Source: Acuticoccus sp963704595 (GTDB lineage Bacteria > Pseudomonadota > Alphaproteobacteria > Rhizobiales > Amorphaceae). Taken from it: DNA of 64,000 bases. Within the stretch, counting starts at the first letter, position 1; the number at the start of each line of letters is the position of its first letter. Below the pieces are notes generated by a model that made no database searches, was not told the DNA's origin, and saw nothing but the letters and a program-made list of their open reading frames with translations. The DNA lies in NCBI GenBank assembly GCA_963704595.1, contig OY969922.1, positions 1,922,001 to 1,986,000 on the forward strand, given 5' to 3'. The position numbers and the translations under genes are program-made. Positions 27,811 to 38,672 of this stretch are shown one piece after another.

Positions 27811-28896
27811 CTAGCGGTCGAGGAACGGGTAGTCGGTGTAGCCCTTCTCGTCGCCGCCGTAGAACGTGTCGGTGTCCTGCTCGTTGAGCTCGGCGCCGAC
27901 GCGGTAGCGCTCCGGCAGGTCCGGGTTGGCGATGAAAGGCCGGCCGAACGCCACCGCATCCGCCGCGCCCTCGGAAACCGCCTCGACGGCCGTCTTCGCA
28001 TCAAAGGCACCGTTGGCGATGTAGACGCCGTCATAGTGCGAACGCAGCCGTCCGATCATGTCGCCGGGGTCGCGCGGGCCTTGGCGGCCGAAATCCTCGA
28101 CCACGTGGAGGTAGGCGAGCGCCTTGTCGGACAGCATCTCGTAGACCGCGGTGAACAGCGCCTCGGGATCGCTGTCGGAGATTGCGTTGGCCTGCCCGCG
28201 GGGTGAAAGGCGGATGCCCGTGCGCCCGGCCGGGTAGAAGTCGGCGAGGGCGGCGAGAATTTCCTCCAGAAGCCGCATCCGGTTCTGGATGCTGCCGCCG
28301 TAGCCGTCCTCACGGGTATTCACGCCGTCCTGGAGGAACTGGTCGATCAGGTAGCCGTTGGCGGCGTGGATCTCGATCCCGTCAAACCCGGCGCGCTCGG
28401 CCATCCGCGCCGCGTTGACGAAGTCGTTGATGGTTTCGGCAATTCCGTCCTCGTCGAGCGCAACCGGGGGCGAGCAGTCCTCGAAGCCGTTCTCGGTGAA
28501 GGTCTTGGTGTCGGCGCGGATGGCGCTGGAGGACACCGGGCTGCGGCCGTCCGGCAGGAGGGAGACGTGGCTGATCCGGCCGACGTGCCAGAGTTGGCAG
28601 AAGATGCGGCCGCCGCCAGCGTGGACGGCGTCCACCACCTCACGCCACGCGTCGGCCTGCGCCTCGTTGCCGATGCCGGGCGTGTCCTTGTAGCCCTTGC
28701 CCATCGGCGAGATCTGCGTCGCCTCCGAGATGATCAGCCCGGCCGAGGCGCGCTGGCGGTAGTAGGTCTGGTGCATCGGCTTCACCAGGCCATCGGAGGT
28801 CGCCCGGTTGCGGGTGAGCGGTGCCATCAGAACGCGGTTGGGAAGGACGATATCCCCCACCACGAGGGGTTCGAAGAGGATCTGCGTATCGCTCAT
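27811..28896 (-). CDS. Old yellow enzyme family NADH:flavin oxidoreductase / alkene reductase
   Basis: FMN-dependent ene-reductase of the NemA/OYE group. TIM barrel beginning LFEPLVVGDIVLPNRVLMAP; substrate-anion His/Asn pair in EIHAANGYLIDQFL; NTREDGYGGSIQNRMRLL typical of the class; C-terminal FMN-phosphate site AFGRPFIANPDLPER. 361 aa. Acts on electrophiles such as enones, quinones, nitro compounds and maleimides. Third gene of a dehydrogenase-GST-OYE run, 27 bp after the GST gene. Confidence 0.92.
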   Translation of the reverse strand: MSDTQILFEPLVVGDIVLPNRVLMAPLTRNRATSDGLVKPMHQTYYRQRASAGLIISEATQISPMGKGYKDTPGIGNEAQADAWREVVDAVHAGGGRIFCQLWHVGRISHVSLLPDGRSPVSSSAIRADTKTFTENGFEDCSPPVALDEDGIAETINDFVNAARMAERAGFDGIEIHAANGYLIDQFLQDGVNTREDGYGGSIQNRMRLLEEILAALADFYPAGRTGIRLSPRGQANAISDSDPEALFTAVYEMLSDKALAYLHVVEDFGRQGPRDPGDMIGRLRSHYDGVYIANGAFDAKTAVEAVSEGAADAVAFGRPFIANPDLPERYRVGAELNEQDTDTFYGGDEKGYTDYPFLDR

Positions 28897-28923
28897 TTGT
28901 CTGGTCCGATCTCAGGATGAAAG

Positions 28924-29550
28924 TCAGCGTTTGGGCGGCGCCATCTGCCCGGCAATCTCGGTCGTACGCACGAAAGCGGGGTCGGCCTGGAGCCGTGCCC
29001 AGTAACTCGAAATCTCCGGGACGCCGGCGAGCATGTCGCCGGCCTCGGCAAGCGCGAGGATGTAGGACATCTGCATGTCCGCAAGCGTCAGCGCATCGCC
29101 CATCAGGAACGTGCGATCCTTCACCCGCGCTGCAACATAGCCGAGATGGATGTCGAGCGCGCGCTTGATCCGCGGGCTGACGGCGTCGGGCGTGCCCTGC
29201 ATCCTTGCAAACAGCGTCACCATCACCGGCATGGCGAGCGAACTCTCCACATAGTCGAGCCAGCTCTCGTGCTCCCAGTGCTCGGCGGTGCCGGCGGACG
29301 GCACGAAGCGGCCTGCGCCGTGCTTGTCGTGGACGTAGCGCAGGATGGTGGCGGACTCTGCGAGCACCAGCCCGTCGTCCTCGATCGTCGGCGACTTGCC
29401 GAGCGGGTGGACCTCTTTCAGCGTGTCCGGCGCCTGGAAGCTCTCGGTCCGGTCGTAACGGACGAGCTCGTAAGGCGCGCCGAGCGCCTCCAGCAGCCAC
29501 AGCACGCGCAGCGCGCGCGAATAGGCGAGGCAATGCAGTTTGATCATCAA
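28924..29550 (-). CDS. Glutathione S-transferase
   Basis: Cytosolic GST of 208 aa. Thioredoxin-like N-terminal domain with KLHCLAYSRALRVLWLLEALG, the cis-Pro/Glu-Ser glutathione site LVLAESATILRYV, and an all-helical C-terminal domain with TLADMQMSYILALAEAGD. Conjugates or reduces electrophiles with glutathione. Spaced 27 bp from each neighbour, consistent with one transcript. Exact class not assigned. Confidence 0.88.
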   Translation of the reverse strand: MMIKLHCLAYSRALRVLWLLEALGAPYELVRYDRTESFQAPDTLKEVHPLGKSPTIEDDGLVLAESATILRYVHDKHGAGRFVPSAGTAEHWEHESWLDYVESSLAMPVMVTLFARMQGTPDAVSPRIKRALDIHLGYVAARVKDRTFLMGDALTLADMQMSYILALAEAGDMLAGVPEISSYWARLQADPAFVRTTEIAGQMAPPKR

Positions 29551-29577
29551 ACAGTCTCCAGGGTGGGAAAGGTCGCC

Positions 29578-30987
29578 TCAGGCGCCCGGCGCGTTGCCGA
29601 GATCGCGGCCTTCCGGCAGCTCGGCGCGCGTCGCCTTGCAGATCTCCCGGAGCGCCGGCTTGAGGCCTTCCTCGAGCGTGGGGTGATAGAACGGCATGTC
29701 GAGAAGGCTGGACGCCGTCTCGCCGCGCATGATTGCGAGCGCGAAGAGGTGCGCCATGTGGTCGGCGCCGGGCGCGAGGAGGACCGCGCCCGTTATGCGG
29801 CCGTCCTTCTGCGAGGCGTAGACCTTGACCAGCCCTTCGCCGCGCGCCTCGACCTTTGCGCGGCCCTGGTCGCGATACGAGGCCGTGCCGGTCACGCTGT
29901 CGGTCTGCGGCGGCTCGCCGACCACGGCAAGCGGCGGGTCGGTGAAGGTGATCGTGAAGCGCGGGCTCCGCTCCGTGCGCGTGAACTCCGGATGGAGCGC
30001 GGCATTGCGGCCTGCGACGGCACCCTCGTTGGAGGCCTCGTGCAGGATCGGTGCGTGCGCGTTGGCGTCGCCGGCGATGAAGATCGGCGCGCTGCCACAC
30101 TGCATCGTGTCGCGATCGAACGCCGGCACGCCGTCGTCGTCGAGTGCAATGCCGGCGTGTTCGAGATCGAGTGTGCTCACCTGCGGCGCGCGGCCGATGG
30201 CGACCAGCACCTTGTCGAACGTCCGCTCGCCGCGTTCCGCGCCGCTCCAGACGATGCGGGCGCCGTTCTCCGCCATATGCGGCTCGACGTCGACGCCGAG
30301 ATGCAGTTCGAGGTCGTCGCCGATGATGGCGGCGAGGGAAGCTCGCACATCCGGATCGTCGATGCCGGCGAGCGTGTCGCTCTTGTCGAAAAGCGCTGTC
30401 TCAACGCCGAGGCGCGCCATCGCCTGCGCCAGCTCGAGACCGATCGCGCCGCCACCGATGACCGCAAGCGAGCCCGGCAGGTCGACGAGTTCGAAGATGT
30501 TGCGGTTGGTGAGGACCGCGTCGCCGAGTGCGGCAAATTCGTCCGGCACGCGCGGGGTCGAGCCGGTGGCGATCACGATCGCGCGCGCGTCGATGGTGTC
30601 GCCATTGTCTAGCGACAGGGTTCTCGGCCCGGTGAAGCGCACGGCGGCGCGAACCATGGTGCCTTCCGGCAGATCGTCGAACGACCTCTTCGTGGCGGAG
30701 ACGAACCTGTCCCGCTCTGCCCGCAGGCGCGCCATCACGGCAGCACCGTCCACCGAAACCTGCCCGGTTTCTATGCCGAAGACAGGGGCCTTGCGCGCCC
30801 GCTGCGCTGCTTCGGCGGCGGCAATCAGGAGCTTCGACGGCATGCAGCCGACATTGGCGCACATGGTCCCGGCGAAATGGGGGTCGATCAGGAGAGTGCT
30901 TGCACCGTGCGCTCGGGCCTGCCGCTCGGCGGAGAGGCCGGCGGTTCCTGCGCCGATCACCGCCACGTCACAATCGAACTGCGCCAT
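29578..30987 (-). CDS. Pyridine nucleotide-disulfide oxidoreductase (dihydrolipoyl dehydrogenase-like)
   Basis: Class I flavoprotein disulfide reductase, 469 aa. FAD site VIGAGTAGLSAERQARAHG; redox disulfide CANVGCMPSK (spacing CxxxxC as in lipoamide dehydrogenase); NAD-binding VIGGGAIGLELAQAMARLG; FAD-phosphate site IFIAGDANAH; C-terminal catalytic FYHPTLEEGL. The second residue of the redox motif (Ala) and NAHAP in place of DVAGRP mark it as a side branch often annotated dihydrolipoyl dehydrogenase. With no lipoyl enzymes nearby and GST plus OYE downstream, a stress role in thiol or quinone reduction is more likely than one in the pyruvate dehydrogenase complex. First gene of its operon. 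Confidence 0.85.
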   Translation of the reverse strand: MAQFDCDVAVIGAGTAGLSAERQARAHGASTLLIDPHFAGTMCANVGCMPSKLLIAAAEAAQRARKAPVFGIETGQVSVDGAAVMARLRAERDRFVSATKRSFDDLPEGTMVRAAVRFTGPRTLSLDNGDTIDARAIVIATGSTPRVPDEFAALGDAVLTNRNIFELVDLPGSLAVIGGGAIGLELAQAMARLGVETALFDKSDTLAGIDDPDVRASLAAIIGDDLELHLGVDVEPHMAENGARIVWSGAERGERTFDKVLVAIGRAPQVSTLDLEHAGIALDDDGVPAFDRDTMQCGSAPIFIAGDANAHAPILHEASNEGAVAGRNAALHPEFTRTERSPRFTITFTDPPLAVVGEPPQTDSVTGTASYRDQGRAKVEARGEGLVKVYASQKDGRITGAVLLAPGADHMAHLFALAIMRGETASSLLDMPFYHPTLEEGLKPALREICKATRAELPEGRDLGNAPGA

Positions 30988-31172
30988 CTATCATCCCCTG
31001 TCGACGATAGCGTAACTAGGAGGCAGCGCATTTGTTTCCATCGTGCGCAATCGATCGCCGTAACAGACTTGGCTTTCAATTTGCGTTTCCATTAAGAAGC
31101 TTTCGGGCAGGGTAGTTCCGGACCGCATGTCGAGCCGATTGACACTGCGCGCAGTTCGGGGGACGAGGAAAT

Positions 31173-31631
31173 ATGAAGCGCTTCGCCGACCGAACCTCCG
31201 ATGAAGCTTTGAAGCTCGACGAGCAGATCTGCTTTCCGATTTATGCTGCCGCAAATGCGACGGTGCGTTTCTACCGTCCGCTCCTCGAGCCGCTGGGGCT
31301 GACTTATCTCCAATATTTGGTGATGTTGATCCTATGGGAGCACGCGCCGGTCTCCGTCGGAGACATCGGGCGCAAGCTCGTGCTGGACAGCGGCACGCTC
31401 ACGCCGCTCCTCAAGCGGCTGGAGGCCAACGGCCTCGTCTCCCGCAGGCGCGACACCAGCGACGAGCGGCGCGTGATGATCGCGCTGACGCCCGAGGGCC
31501 ATGAGATGCACGAGAAGGTGAAGGCGATCCCGCAGGACGTCCTCCGCTGCACCCAGTTCTCCGAGAAGGACACCGAGGAACTGGTGACCGCCGTCCTCAC
31601 CCTCAGGCGGCTGTTTCTCGACCCGCGCTGA
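31173..31631 (+). CDS. MarR-family redox regulator, OhrR-like
   Basis: Winged-helix dimeric repressor, 152 aa. The N-terminal block KLDEQICFPIYAAANATVRF contains the reactive-cysteine context of OhrR (LDEQICF), followed by LGLTYLQYLVMLILWE. The recognition helix is SGTLTPLLKRLEANGLVSRRR and the wing is DERRVMIALTPEG. A second cysteine (DVLRCTQF) sits in the C-terminal helix, so this could be a two-Cys type. GAGGA lies 5-8 bp before the ATG. Divergent from the flavoprotein-GST-OYE operon across 185 bp, so it probably controls that operon. No ohr gene is adjacent. I could not locate a convincing operator by eye. Confidence 0.85.
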   Translation: MKRFADRTSDEALKLDEQICFPIYAAANATVRFYRPLLEPLGLTYLQYLVMLILWEHAPVSVGDIGRKLVLDSGTLTPLLKRLEANGLVSRRRDTSDERRVMIALTPEGHEMHEKVKAIPQDVLRCTQFSEKDTEELVTAVLTLRRLFLDPR

Positions 31632-31646
31632 AAGCGGCGACAGAAG

Positions 31647-34600
31647 TCAGACGCGCGTCTCCTCCGCCCATTTGCGGCACGCGTCGATGTAGGCGCGCGC
31701 TTCGGTCGTGAGGCGGCTGATGGAGAGGGCGCGGCCGATTTCCGCAACGGCGTCGGGTGAGGCCTCGAGGCTGCCCCGCCGCGCGTCGATCAGGCTCGCG
31801 ATCTCGGTGCGCGAGATGTCCCGCAGCGCCCGGCCGCGCATCCCGGAGAAGGGGATCCGGTCGGCCTCGGCATCCTTCGGCCACACGAACGGGATGCCGA
31901 ACTCGTCCACCACGCTCACCAGCGCGAGGCATTCGCTCACCCGCGCGGCGATCCGGTGCCCTGTCCTCTGCCATCCGTGGCGCGCTGCCACCATCCGGCA
32001 CAGGACGGGCAGGGGGATAGGGCCGTCCGCTTCGACAATTTCGGCGATCAGCCCGGCGAGCACTCCCGAATAATCCACCGCGAAGAACCGGTCGGCATCG
32101 AGCCCCGCCGAGGAGCCGGTCGCCGCTCCCGGCACGTTCACCATCATCCTGGCGAGCGCTGCCTCGAGGTCTTCCGGCGTCACCCGGCCGCGCCGCTCCA
32201 CAGGGGCCGCCATCGTCTCCGCGGGCGGGGTGGATGAGGCGGCCTCCAGAACGTCCTCACGGATCGGGAGGGCGTCCGCCTCCTCGAACTCGGCATATTC
32301 GTGCTCCGGCTCCGGCTCTGGCTCGGCCGGCTCTGGCTCAGGGGCCGGGCGGGTGCGGCGAGGGCGATGCGTGCGGCCGGTTCGCCATCGTTCTCATGTC
32401 CGTGGCGGGCGGTGGCTTCTGCCGCGCGACGGGCGGCGTCCGCCTCGCGCTCACGTGCGGCGCGGGCCTCGCGGTCGGTCTCGAGCAGCGACTGCAACGC
32501 CTCGTGGAGGCGGTCGGCGACGGCATCCGGCGCGCGGAACCAGTCGGTCGACCAGATGCGCAGGATGGTCCAGCCGAGGCCCTCCAGCACCGCCTGGCGG
32601 ATCTTGTCGCGGTCGCGCGCGGTCGCCGACGAGTGGTAGGCCGCGCCGTCGCACTCGATCCCGGCGAGGAACGCGCCGCCGTGGTCCGGGTGGACGACGG
32701 CAAGGTCGATCCGGAAGTTGGAGACGCCGATCTGCGTGCGCACCTCCCAGCCGCGGCGCCGGAATGCGTCCGCCACCGCAGCCTCGAACGGGTTCTCCGC
32801 CGGCCCCAGCGAGCCTTCGTCGGCGGCGGGAAGCGCCACCGGTCCGCGCGCCGCATAGTCGAGGAAGGCCTTGAGGTGCTTCACCCCGGTCGCCTTGCTG
32901 CGCGACAGGTCGATCCAGTCCGCGTCGATCGAGGAGAAGACGTGGAGCTCGCGCCGCGCGCGGGTGACGGCGACGTTGAGCCGCTTCTCGCCGCCCTCGC
33001 TGTTGAGCGCGCCGAAGTTCATGGATTTGGTGCCCGTCACCGTCGGCCCGAAGGTGATCGAGAACAGCATCACGTCGCGCTCGTCGCCCTGGATGTTCTC
33101 CAGGTTCTTGACGATCACCGGCTCCTCGCGGTCCTCGGAGAAGAACCATTCGAGCCGCGGGTCGGCGCGCAGCACATCGTCGAGAAGGTCCTGGATGAGG
33201 GACTGCTGCTGGACGTTGAAGGTGATGACGCCGAGCGTCTGCGCGTTCCGCCTCGGGCAGCGCGAGCCAGCCGGTGAGCCGGTCGCGCACGAACGCGGCG
33301 ATCGCCTTGGCCTCGATCTCGTTGTGCCGTCCCGCGCCGCGCGCGTAGACGCCGGGCGACCCTGTGGAACGCGACGGCGCTGACGCCGTCGGCCGGCGCC
33401 GGGAAGGTGACGAGCCGTCCGCCATAATAGAAGTGGTTGGAGAAGGCGATCAGCGCCTCGTCGCGGCTGCGGTAGTGCCAGGTGAGCTCGCGGGTCGGGA
33501 TGCCTGCGGTCGCCACCTCGTCGAGGATCGAGAGGGGATCGCGCTCCAGCTCCGGCACGTCCTCGTCGTCCTCGGAGCGGCCGAAGAAGTTGCTGGGCGG
33601 CAGCTGCTTGGGGTCGCCGACGATGATCGCCTGCCGCCCGCGCGCGATGGCGCCGACCGCGTCCCACGTGGTGATCTGCGACGCCTCGTCGAAGATCACG
33701 ACGTCGAACGCCGGCTGACCCGCCGGCAGGTACTGCGCGATCGAGAGCGGCGACATCAGCACGCAAGGCGCGAGCTTCGGCAACGTCGACCCGATCGAGC
33801 CGAGGAGCGCGCGGATCGGCATCGACGGGCGCTGCAGCCCGAGCTGGTGCCGCAGCGCGCCGAGCTCGGACTTGCGCGCCACGCCGTCCGGCTCCGGCAG
33901 CCCGTGCTGGATGCGCCGCATGATCTCGGACGGGGCGACGGCCGCCGCCTCCTCGTCGAGCCTGCGGAAGGTTTTCACCACGTGCTCGTGGTCCCAGTGG
34001 GCGAAGCGGCGGAGCTGTCGGGCTTGCGTCGAGCGCCAGCGGCAGCCACCACCGCGCATAGGCCCTGCGGAACTCGGGCGCAGCATCGCTGACGCGGCCG
34101 TCCTCGACGGCTTCGACGAGGGGCTCCAGCCCGGCGGCGAGGGCGTGGTGGCGCGCCTCCATCCAGCGCGTCCAGTCCGAGATCCGGGCCTTCTGCGCGA
34201 ACAGGGTTTCAAGGTCCTCGCAGAGGCTGGCGAGCGGGCCGTCGGCGGGCGCGGCGCCGCCCGACGCGTTGAAATGGCGGAGTGCCCCGGCGAGTGCGTC
34301 CTCGGCGGCGCGGTGGGCGATGAGCGCCTCGCGCAGCGGTCCGTCCGGGCCCGCGGCAAGCGCGGCGGCTGCGGCACCGAGGCGGACATGGTCGCCGGCC
34401 GCGACCTGTGCGGCGGCGAGGGCGCGGCGGAGCGCCGTCGCCTGCTCCACCATCGCAGCGAGCCGTGCCGGGTCGTTGTGCGTGCCGGCGGCCTTGGCGA
34501 GAGGGCTTGCCGCCATCGCATCGAGCCGCGCGGTGAGCGCGAAAAGCGCCGGGAGGTCGCGCGCCGGATCGGCGACGCCCGCATCCGGCGTAGGTGGCGA

Positions 34601-37600
34601 GGAGTTTTCTCACCTTGCGTTGTCCGAGCCACGAGAACGGCCAGAATTTCGCCGCCGCCTGCCGCCACTCGGCGTCCAGCGCGGCGAGGGGAATGCGCGG
34701 CAGCATCGCGTCGGGGTAGCGGGCCGACATCTCCCGCCTTGCGGCGTCCATCGCGGCGACATCGGCGGCGAACGCCTCGACGTGCTGGCGCAGCGCCGCG
34801 GGCGGGACGTCCGGAAGGTGGCTGACGTCGAGCGCCGACCCGTCCGCGCGGGCGGCGAGCGCTGCGAGGAGTTGCCGCCGGTCCGGCGCGACGGAGGGGT
34901 CTGCCGCCAGCCCGATCGCTGCCGAGAGGCGGAAGGCGCTGTCCCGCACGGCGTTTACGGCCCGCAGGAGCGCCCCCGCCGCGTCGAGGAAGGCGGCCTC
35001 CCACGCGTGCGACCAGTCCCCCGAGGCGACGAGGTGGAGCGCCGGCCCTTCGCCGGCTACCCGGTGGGTGCGGGAGAGTTCTCCCGCAATCTGTTCGAGC
35101 CGCGCGAAGCTCGCGGCGTCGTGTGCGTCCTTGTTTCCGAAACGCAGCGTCAGCCCGGCCGGCGCCGCTGCGAGCCAGCCGATCGCGCGGAACACGGAAA
35201 AGCCCTGCGTCCCCGGTGCATGGAGGGCGCGGACGTAGGAGTTCAGCGTATCGCGGGCGATCCTGAGCTCGTCGGTAACGGTGATCCACGCGTCTTCCGG
35301 CGTGCCGCTGGCGCGCTGCCAGCTCCGGCCGAGCTGGCTGAGCACGGCCTTGCGGTCGGTCTTGTTGGAGTGAAGCACGAGCACCGCGTCGCTGAGGCCG
35401 TAGGCGGCGAGGCGGCGGTGCACCACGTCGAGCGCCGCGGCCTTTTCTGCGACGAAGAGCACCGTGCGCCCTGCCGCGAGGCACTGGGCGATGATGTTGG
35501 AGATGGTCTGGCTCTTGCCGGTGCCGGGCGGGCCGATCAGCACGAAGTCGCGCCCCTCGGCCGCCGCCACCACGGCCGCGAGCTGCGAGCTGTCGGCCGG
35601 CAGCGGCGTGACGAGGTCGCGCGGAGACAGGCGCGTATCGAGTTCGGAGGGCTTGATCGGCGGCGTCTCGCGGTCGCCGAACGTCGCCTCCGGGCTGTCG
35701 ACCAGGTGGCGCACCAGCGGGTTTTCGCGAAGCTGGTCGGTCCGCTCCACGAGGTCCTTCCACATCAGGTACTTGGCGAAGGAGAATGTGGAGAGGGCGA
35801 GTTCCTCCACCACCTCGAAGCCTGCGACGTCGCGCACCTTTCGGCGGACGATCTCGAGGATGCCGGGCACGTCGATGCCGTTTTCGTCGCGCGGGAGTTC
35901 GCCGGCAAGCTCGGGGATCGCGAGCGCGAAGTCGCGCTGCAGGAATTCGAGCAGCGTCGCGTTGAAGCGGACGTCGTCCTCGTGGTGGGTGAGGGTGAAG
36001 TCGGACTGGGCGGAGCGGCGGTCGAGCGCAACGGGGATGAGGAGGAGAGGGGCGCGGTAGGTCCGCTCCTCGCCGTCGCGCTTCCAGCGCAGGAAGCCTG
36101 CGGCGAGGAAGAGCGTGTTGGTGCCGCCCTCCTGCATGTCGCTCTTGGCGCGGCGGAAGAGGGCGAGAAGGCGGTTCTTCATGTCGCCTTCGGTGAGCGG
36201 GATCGCGATCTGGCCGCGGGCGTAGGCGTGTTCGGCGGCTTCGAGCTCGATGGTCCGCCGCTCGTCCACCGGGACATGGCGCGTGCCGACCGGATCGTCC
36301 TCGCACAAGCGCGTAGGTCTTGAAGCGCTTGCCCTGTGCCAACGCGTCTTCCAGCGCCGCCATGTCGGGCGTCAGCACCGGCACGGTCTGCTTGGTGGCC
36401 TTGAAGTTGAGGAGGCGGTTGCGCAGCGACAGGTCGAGGAGCTTGCGCTGCCAGCGCTCGATCCGCCCGCGCGGCGTCTCCGGCACCTCTTCCGCGGCAT
36501 CGGCGGGCAGGGCACCGAAGTCGAGCGGGCGGGGCAAGGGTCGCGGGCGCCGCCTCGTCATGCTCCGGCGTCTCAGGCGCGGCGGTCGCGGGGCTTGCGA
36601 GGGGGCGGATGCGGGCCGACCGGGCGCGCGCGATGTCCACCGCCATCACGAATTCGTGCTCGCGCTCCTCGCCGAGCCGGCGCCTGCCATGGTCGACGGC
36701 CTGCTCCAGGCCCGCCGCCGGGCGATGGGTGAGGAGCGTCGTCTCGATCGGCACGAACTCGCGCGCCTGCACTGCCTTGCGCACGGCGACGACGTCGGGC
36801 TCGGTGACGTAGCCGAAATCGCGCGCCACCAGCCAGACGCCGACCAGCGCATGGCCCTCGGTGAACAGAACCACGGGGTTGAGCCCGGCCGCCTCGAACG
36901 CCGCGGCGAGGAGGAGCGAAGTGTCGAGGCAGGTGGCGAGCCCCTCCGCCTTGATCCGGCCCGGACCGCGCACCTTCTGCCCCTCCTTCTCGAAGGAGGC
37001 GGGCGGGTGCGCATAGTGGAGGCCCCTTGCCGTGGCGGCAGACCAGATGGCGCCGGCGGCGAGCCAGGCGCGCTGCGGGTCGCCGCTCTGGTAGCCGTCG
37101 AGCGCCGCGGCGTAGCCGGCGCGCTCCAGAAGCTCGGACGCCTCGCGCAGGAGTTCGGCGACGACGGGGTCGTTGGGGGAAACGAACGCGGCGAGAAGCT
37201 GCGCCATGTCACGCACACCGCCCCACTCGTCGCGGGCGAGGAATTCGATCTCGTGGCGCACCTCGGCGATCCGCCCGTCCGGCCCGTCGACGGTGAACAC
37301 CAGCGCGCCGACCTCCGCCTCGTTGAGAGCGGAGAGGCGGGCGGTGTCGAACTCCGTCCGGAGGCTGGAGAGGGTGCGCGTGCCGCCGGCTGCGATCCGG
37401 TCGAGCTGCCACGTCTTTGCACGGAGGAGCGGCGGCTCGGCGTGCATGGAGATCGTGAGGTCGCTGAGCGCAGCGTCACCTTCGTTGGCGAGGGTGAGGG
37501 CGTGGAGGACGGCGACATCATTCTGAGCCGACGCCGCGTTGACCCGCCGCGCCGCCTCCACGGTCAGCGTGAGGCTCGGCGCCGGGGAGGGGGCGGCGAT

Positions 37601-37672
37601 CCGGGGCCGGTCCGGCGCCTTGGGGGCATGGGACTCCTCGCGGGGCGTTGCAGGATCGTGAGTTTCGGCCAT
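31647..37672 (-). CDS. Giant DUF4011 / SF1 helicase / Vsr-like nuclease / DUF3320 protein (eight extra bases)
   Basis: About 2,005 aa once extra bases are removed. Order: beta-rich N-terminal region; transglutaminase-like segment (Cys about 248 in LATCLDTSLLLAAAFEAAG, His about 274 in TEGHALVGVW); DUF4011 (RIERWQRKLLDLSLRNRLL); SF1 helicase with GPPGTGKSQT (about 719), VVIFDEASQI (about 1325), GDPKQLPPSNFF and LNVAVTRARRELHVFSS; a Vsr/DUF559-like PD-(D/E)xK nuclease (about 1620-1715: FEAAVADAF, IDLAVV, IECDG); an acidic Glu/Pro linker; DUF3320 near the C-terminus. Frame changes near 36542, 36309, 34583, 34023, 33362, 33245 and two near 32345 each restore family text, for example KTYALCEDDPVG and TYADAGVADPA. 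The architecture resembles DUF4011-helicase-Vsr defence candidates. Function here is inferred; no partner gene is obvious. Confidence 0.85.
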
Positions 37673-37893
37673 GGGCGCCTCCGGGGCAGTTCGCAGCGCG
37701 GCGGCGCAGGCGTCGCTCGTTCGCAGCAATCGAAGATTAAGCCGCGAGATCGGGTTTGCGTGCTCCCGTGCCCGGGACGGAGCGGCGTGAACGCCGCCCC
37801 GGCGCTGGCGCCATGGAGCGTGCGGCGATGGTCATCGCCGGCGACCATATAGTTAAGATTGATTAGGTCCGGTAAATATTAACGGTCAAATTT

Positions 37894-38412
37894 TCAGCGA
37901 ACCGAGGACATCCGGCCCGCGATCATCCGCATCACCATCACGAGAACGATGCCGTAGAGGACGTGCCCGACGAGGGCGACCCAGGTGATCCCGGTGAAAT
38001 CGAGGAACGGCGGCAGGCCGGAGAACCACGTGATGAAGCCGATGGCGAAGACCCAGAGGCCGAACCCGTAGATCGCCGACGGCAGGAAGCGGTCGGGCGA
38101 CCCGATCACGCGCGCCCAGATCGGCGCGAAGACGAAGAGCCAGCCGAGCGGGTAGCCGATCAGCCCCACGAGATAGAAGTGGACGAAGAAGCCCGCGAAG
38201 CTGCTGTTCGGGAGGCCGAGCCGTCCGAGGAGGCTGCCGGCGAGGCCCTCCGGGGAGAGGTTTGCGAACCCGAGGCCGGGGCTCACGACCTGGCCCCAGA
38301 GGTCGAACGCGATGGTCGCGAAGAAGCCGGAGATGAACATCAGCCCGAGCGTCGTGGCGGTAAGGGGCGGCAGGCTGGTCACGGCGCCGCGTTCGGTTGC
38401 GGAAATTGTCAT
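37894..38412 (-). CDS. Small integral membrane protein of unknown function
   Basis: 172 aa, about four hydrophobic helices (TLGLMFISGFFATIAFDLWG; FFVHFYLVGLIGYPLGWLFVF; AIYGFGLWVFAIGFITWFSG; ITWVALVGHVLYGIVLVMVM). Short N-terminal cytoplasmic tail, basic C-terminus RMIAGRMSSVR. No catalytic motif or recognised family. A 222 bp gap separates it from the giant helicase gene, so they are probably not co-transcribed as one tight unit. Confidence 0.7.
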   Translation of the reverse strand: MTISATERGAVTSLPPLTATTLGLMFISGFFATIAFDLWGQVVSPGLGFANLSPEGLAGSLLGRLGLPNSSFAGFFVHFYLVGLIGYPLGWLFVFAPIWARVIGSPDRFLPSAIYGFGLWVFAIGFITWFSGLPPFLDFTGITWVALVGHVLYGIVLVMVMRMIAGRMSSVR

Positions 38413-38672
38413 GTCTGTCTCGCGTCAACGGCCTGAATGAAAACTGGCGGTCGCCACGTGCCGGCCGGGCGGGTGGGCGACGACGATCAGTTATTGGCGC
38501 GTCTGGTGCGGGACAAATCATGATTGCGCGATCCCGACGGAAATCGCCCGGTTTCGGCATCATTTGTTCGTGAAAGTCGGTGATTGCCCGAGGCCGGCGG
38601 GGCGCTTTCGGGGCGTTGGCCGGACGGGACGGGAGGCTGGTGCCTCGACCGCAGCCGTGGGCCGGAAGACGG

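Noticed and set aside
31139..31172. TTGACA at 31139-31144 as the -35 box of the MarR gene
   Set aside because: A -10 box at normal spacing would fall on the ribosome binding site and start codon, leaving no leader.
36320..37852. Long plus-strand frames opposite the giant helicase
   Set aside because: Arg/Gly/Glu-rich shadows; the minus strand carries Walker A, DEAS, GDPKQLPP and VTRARR in order.
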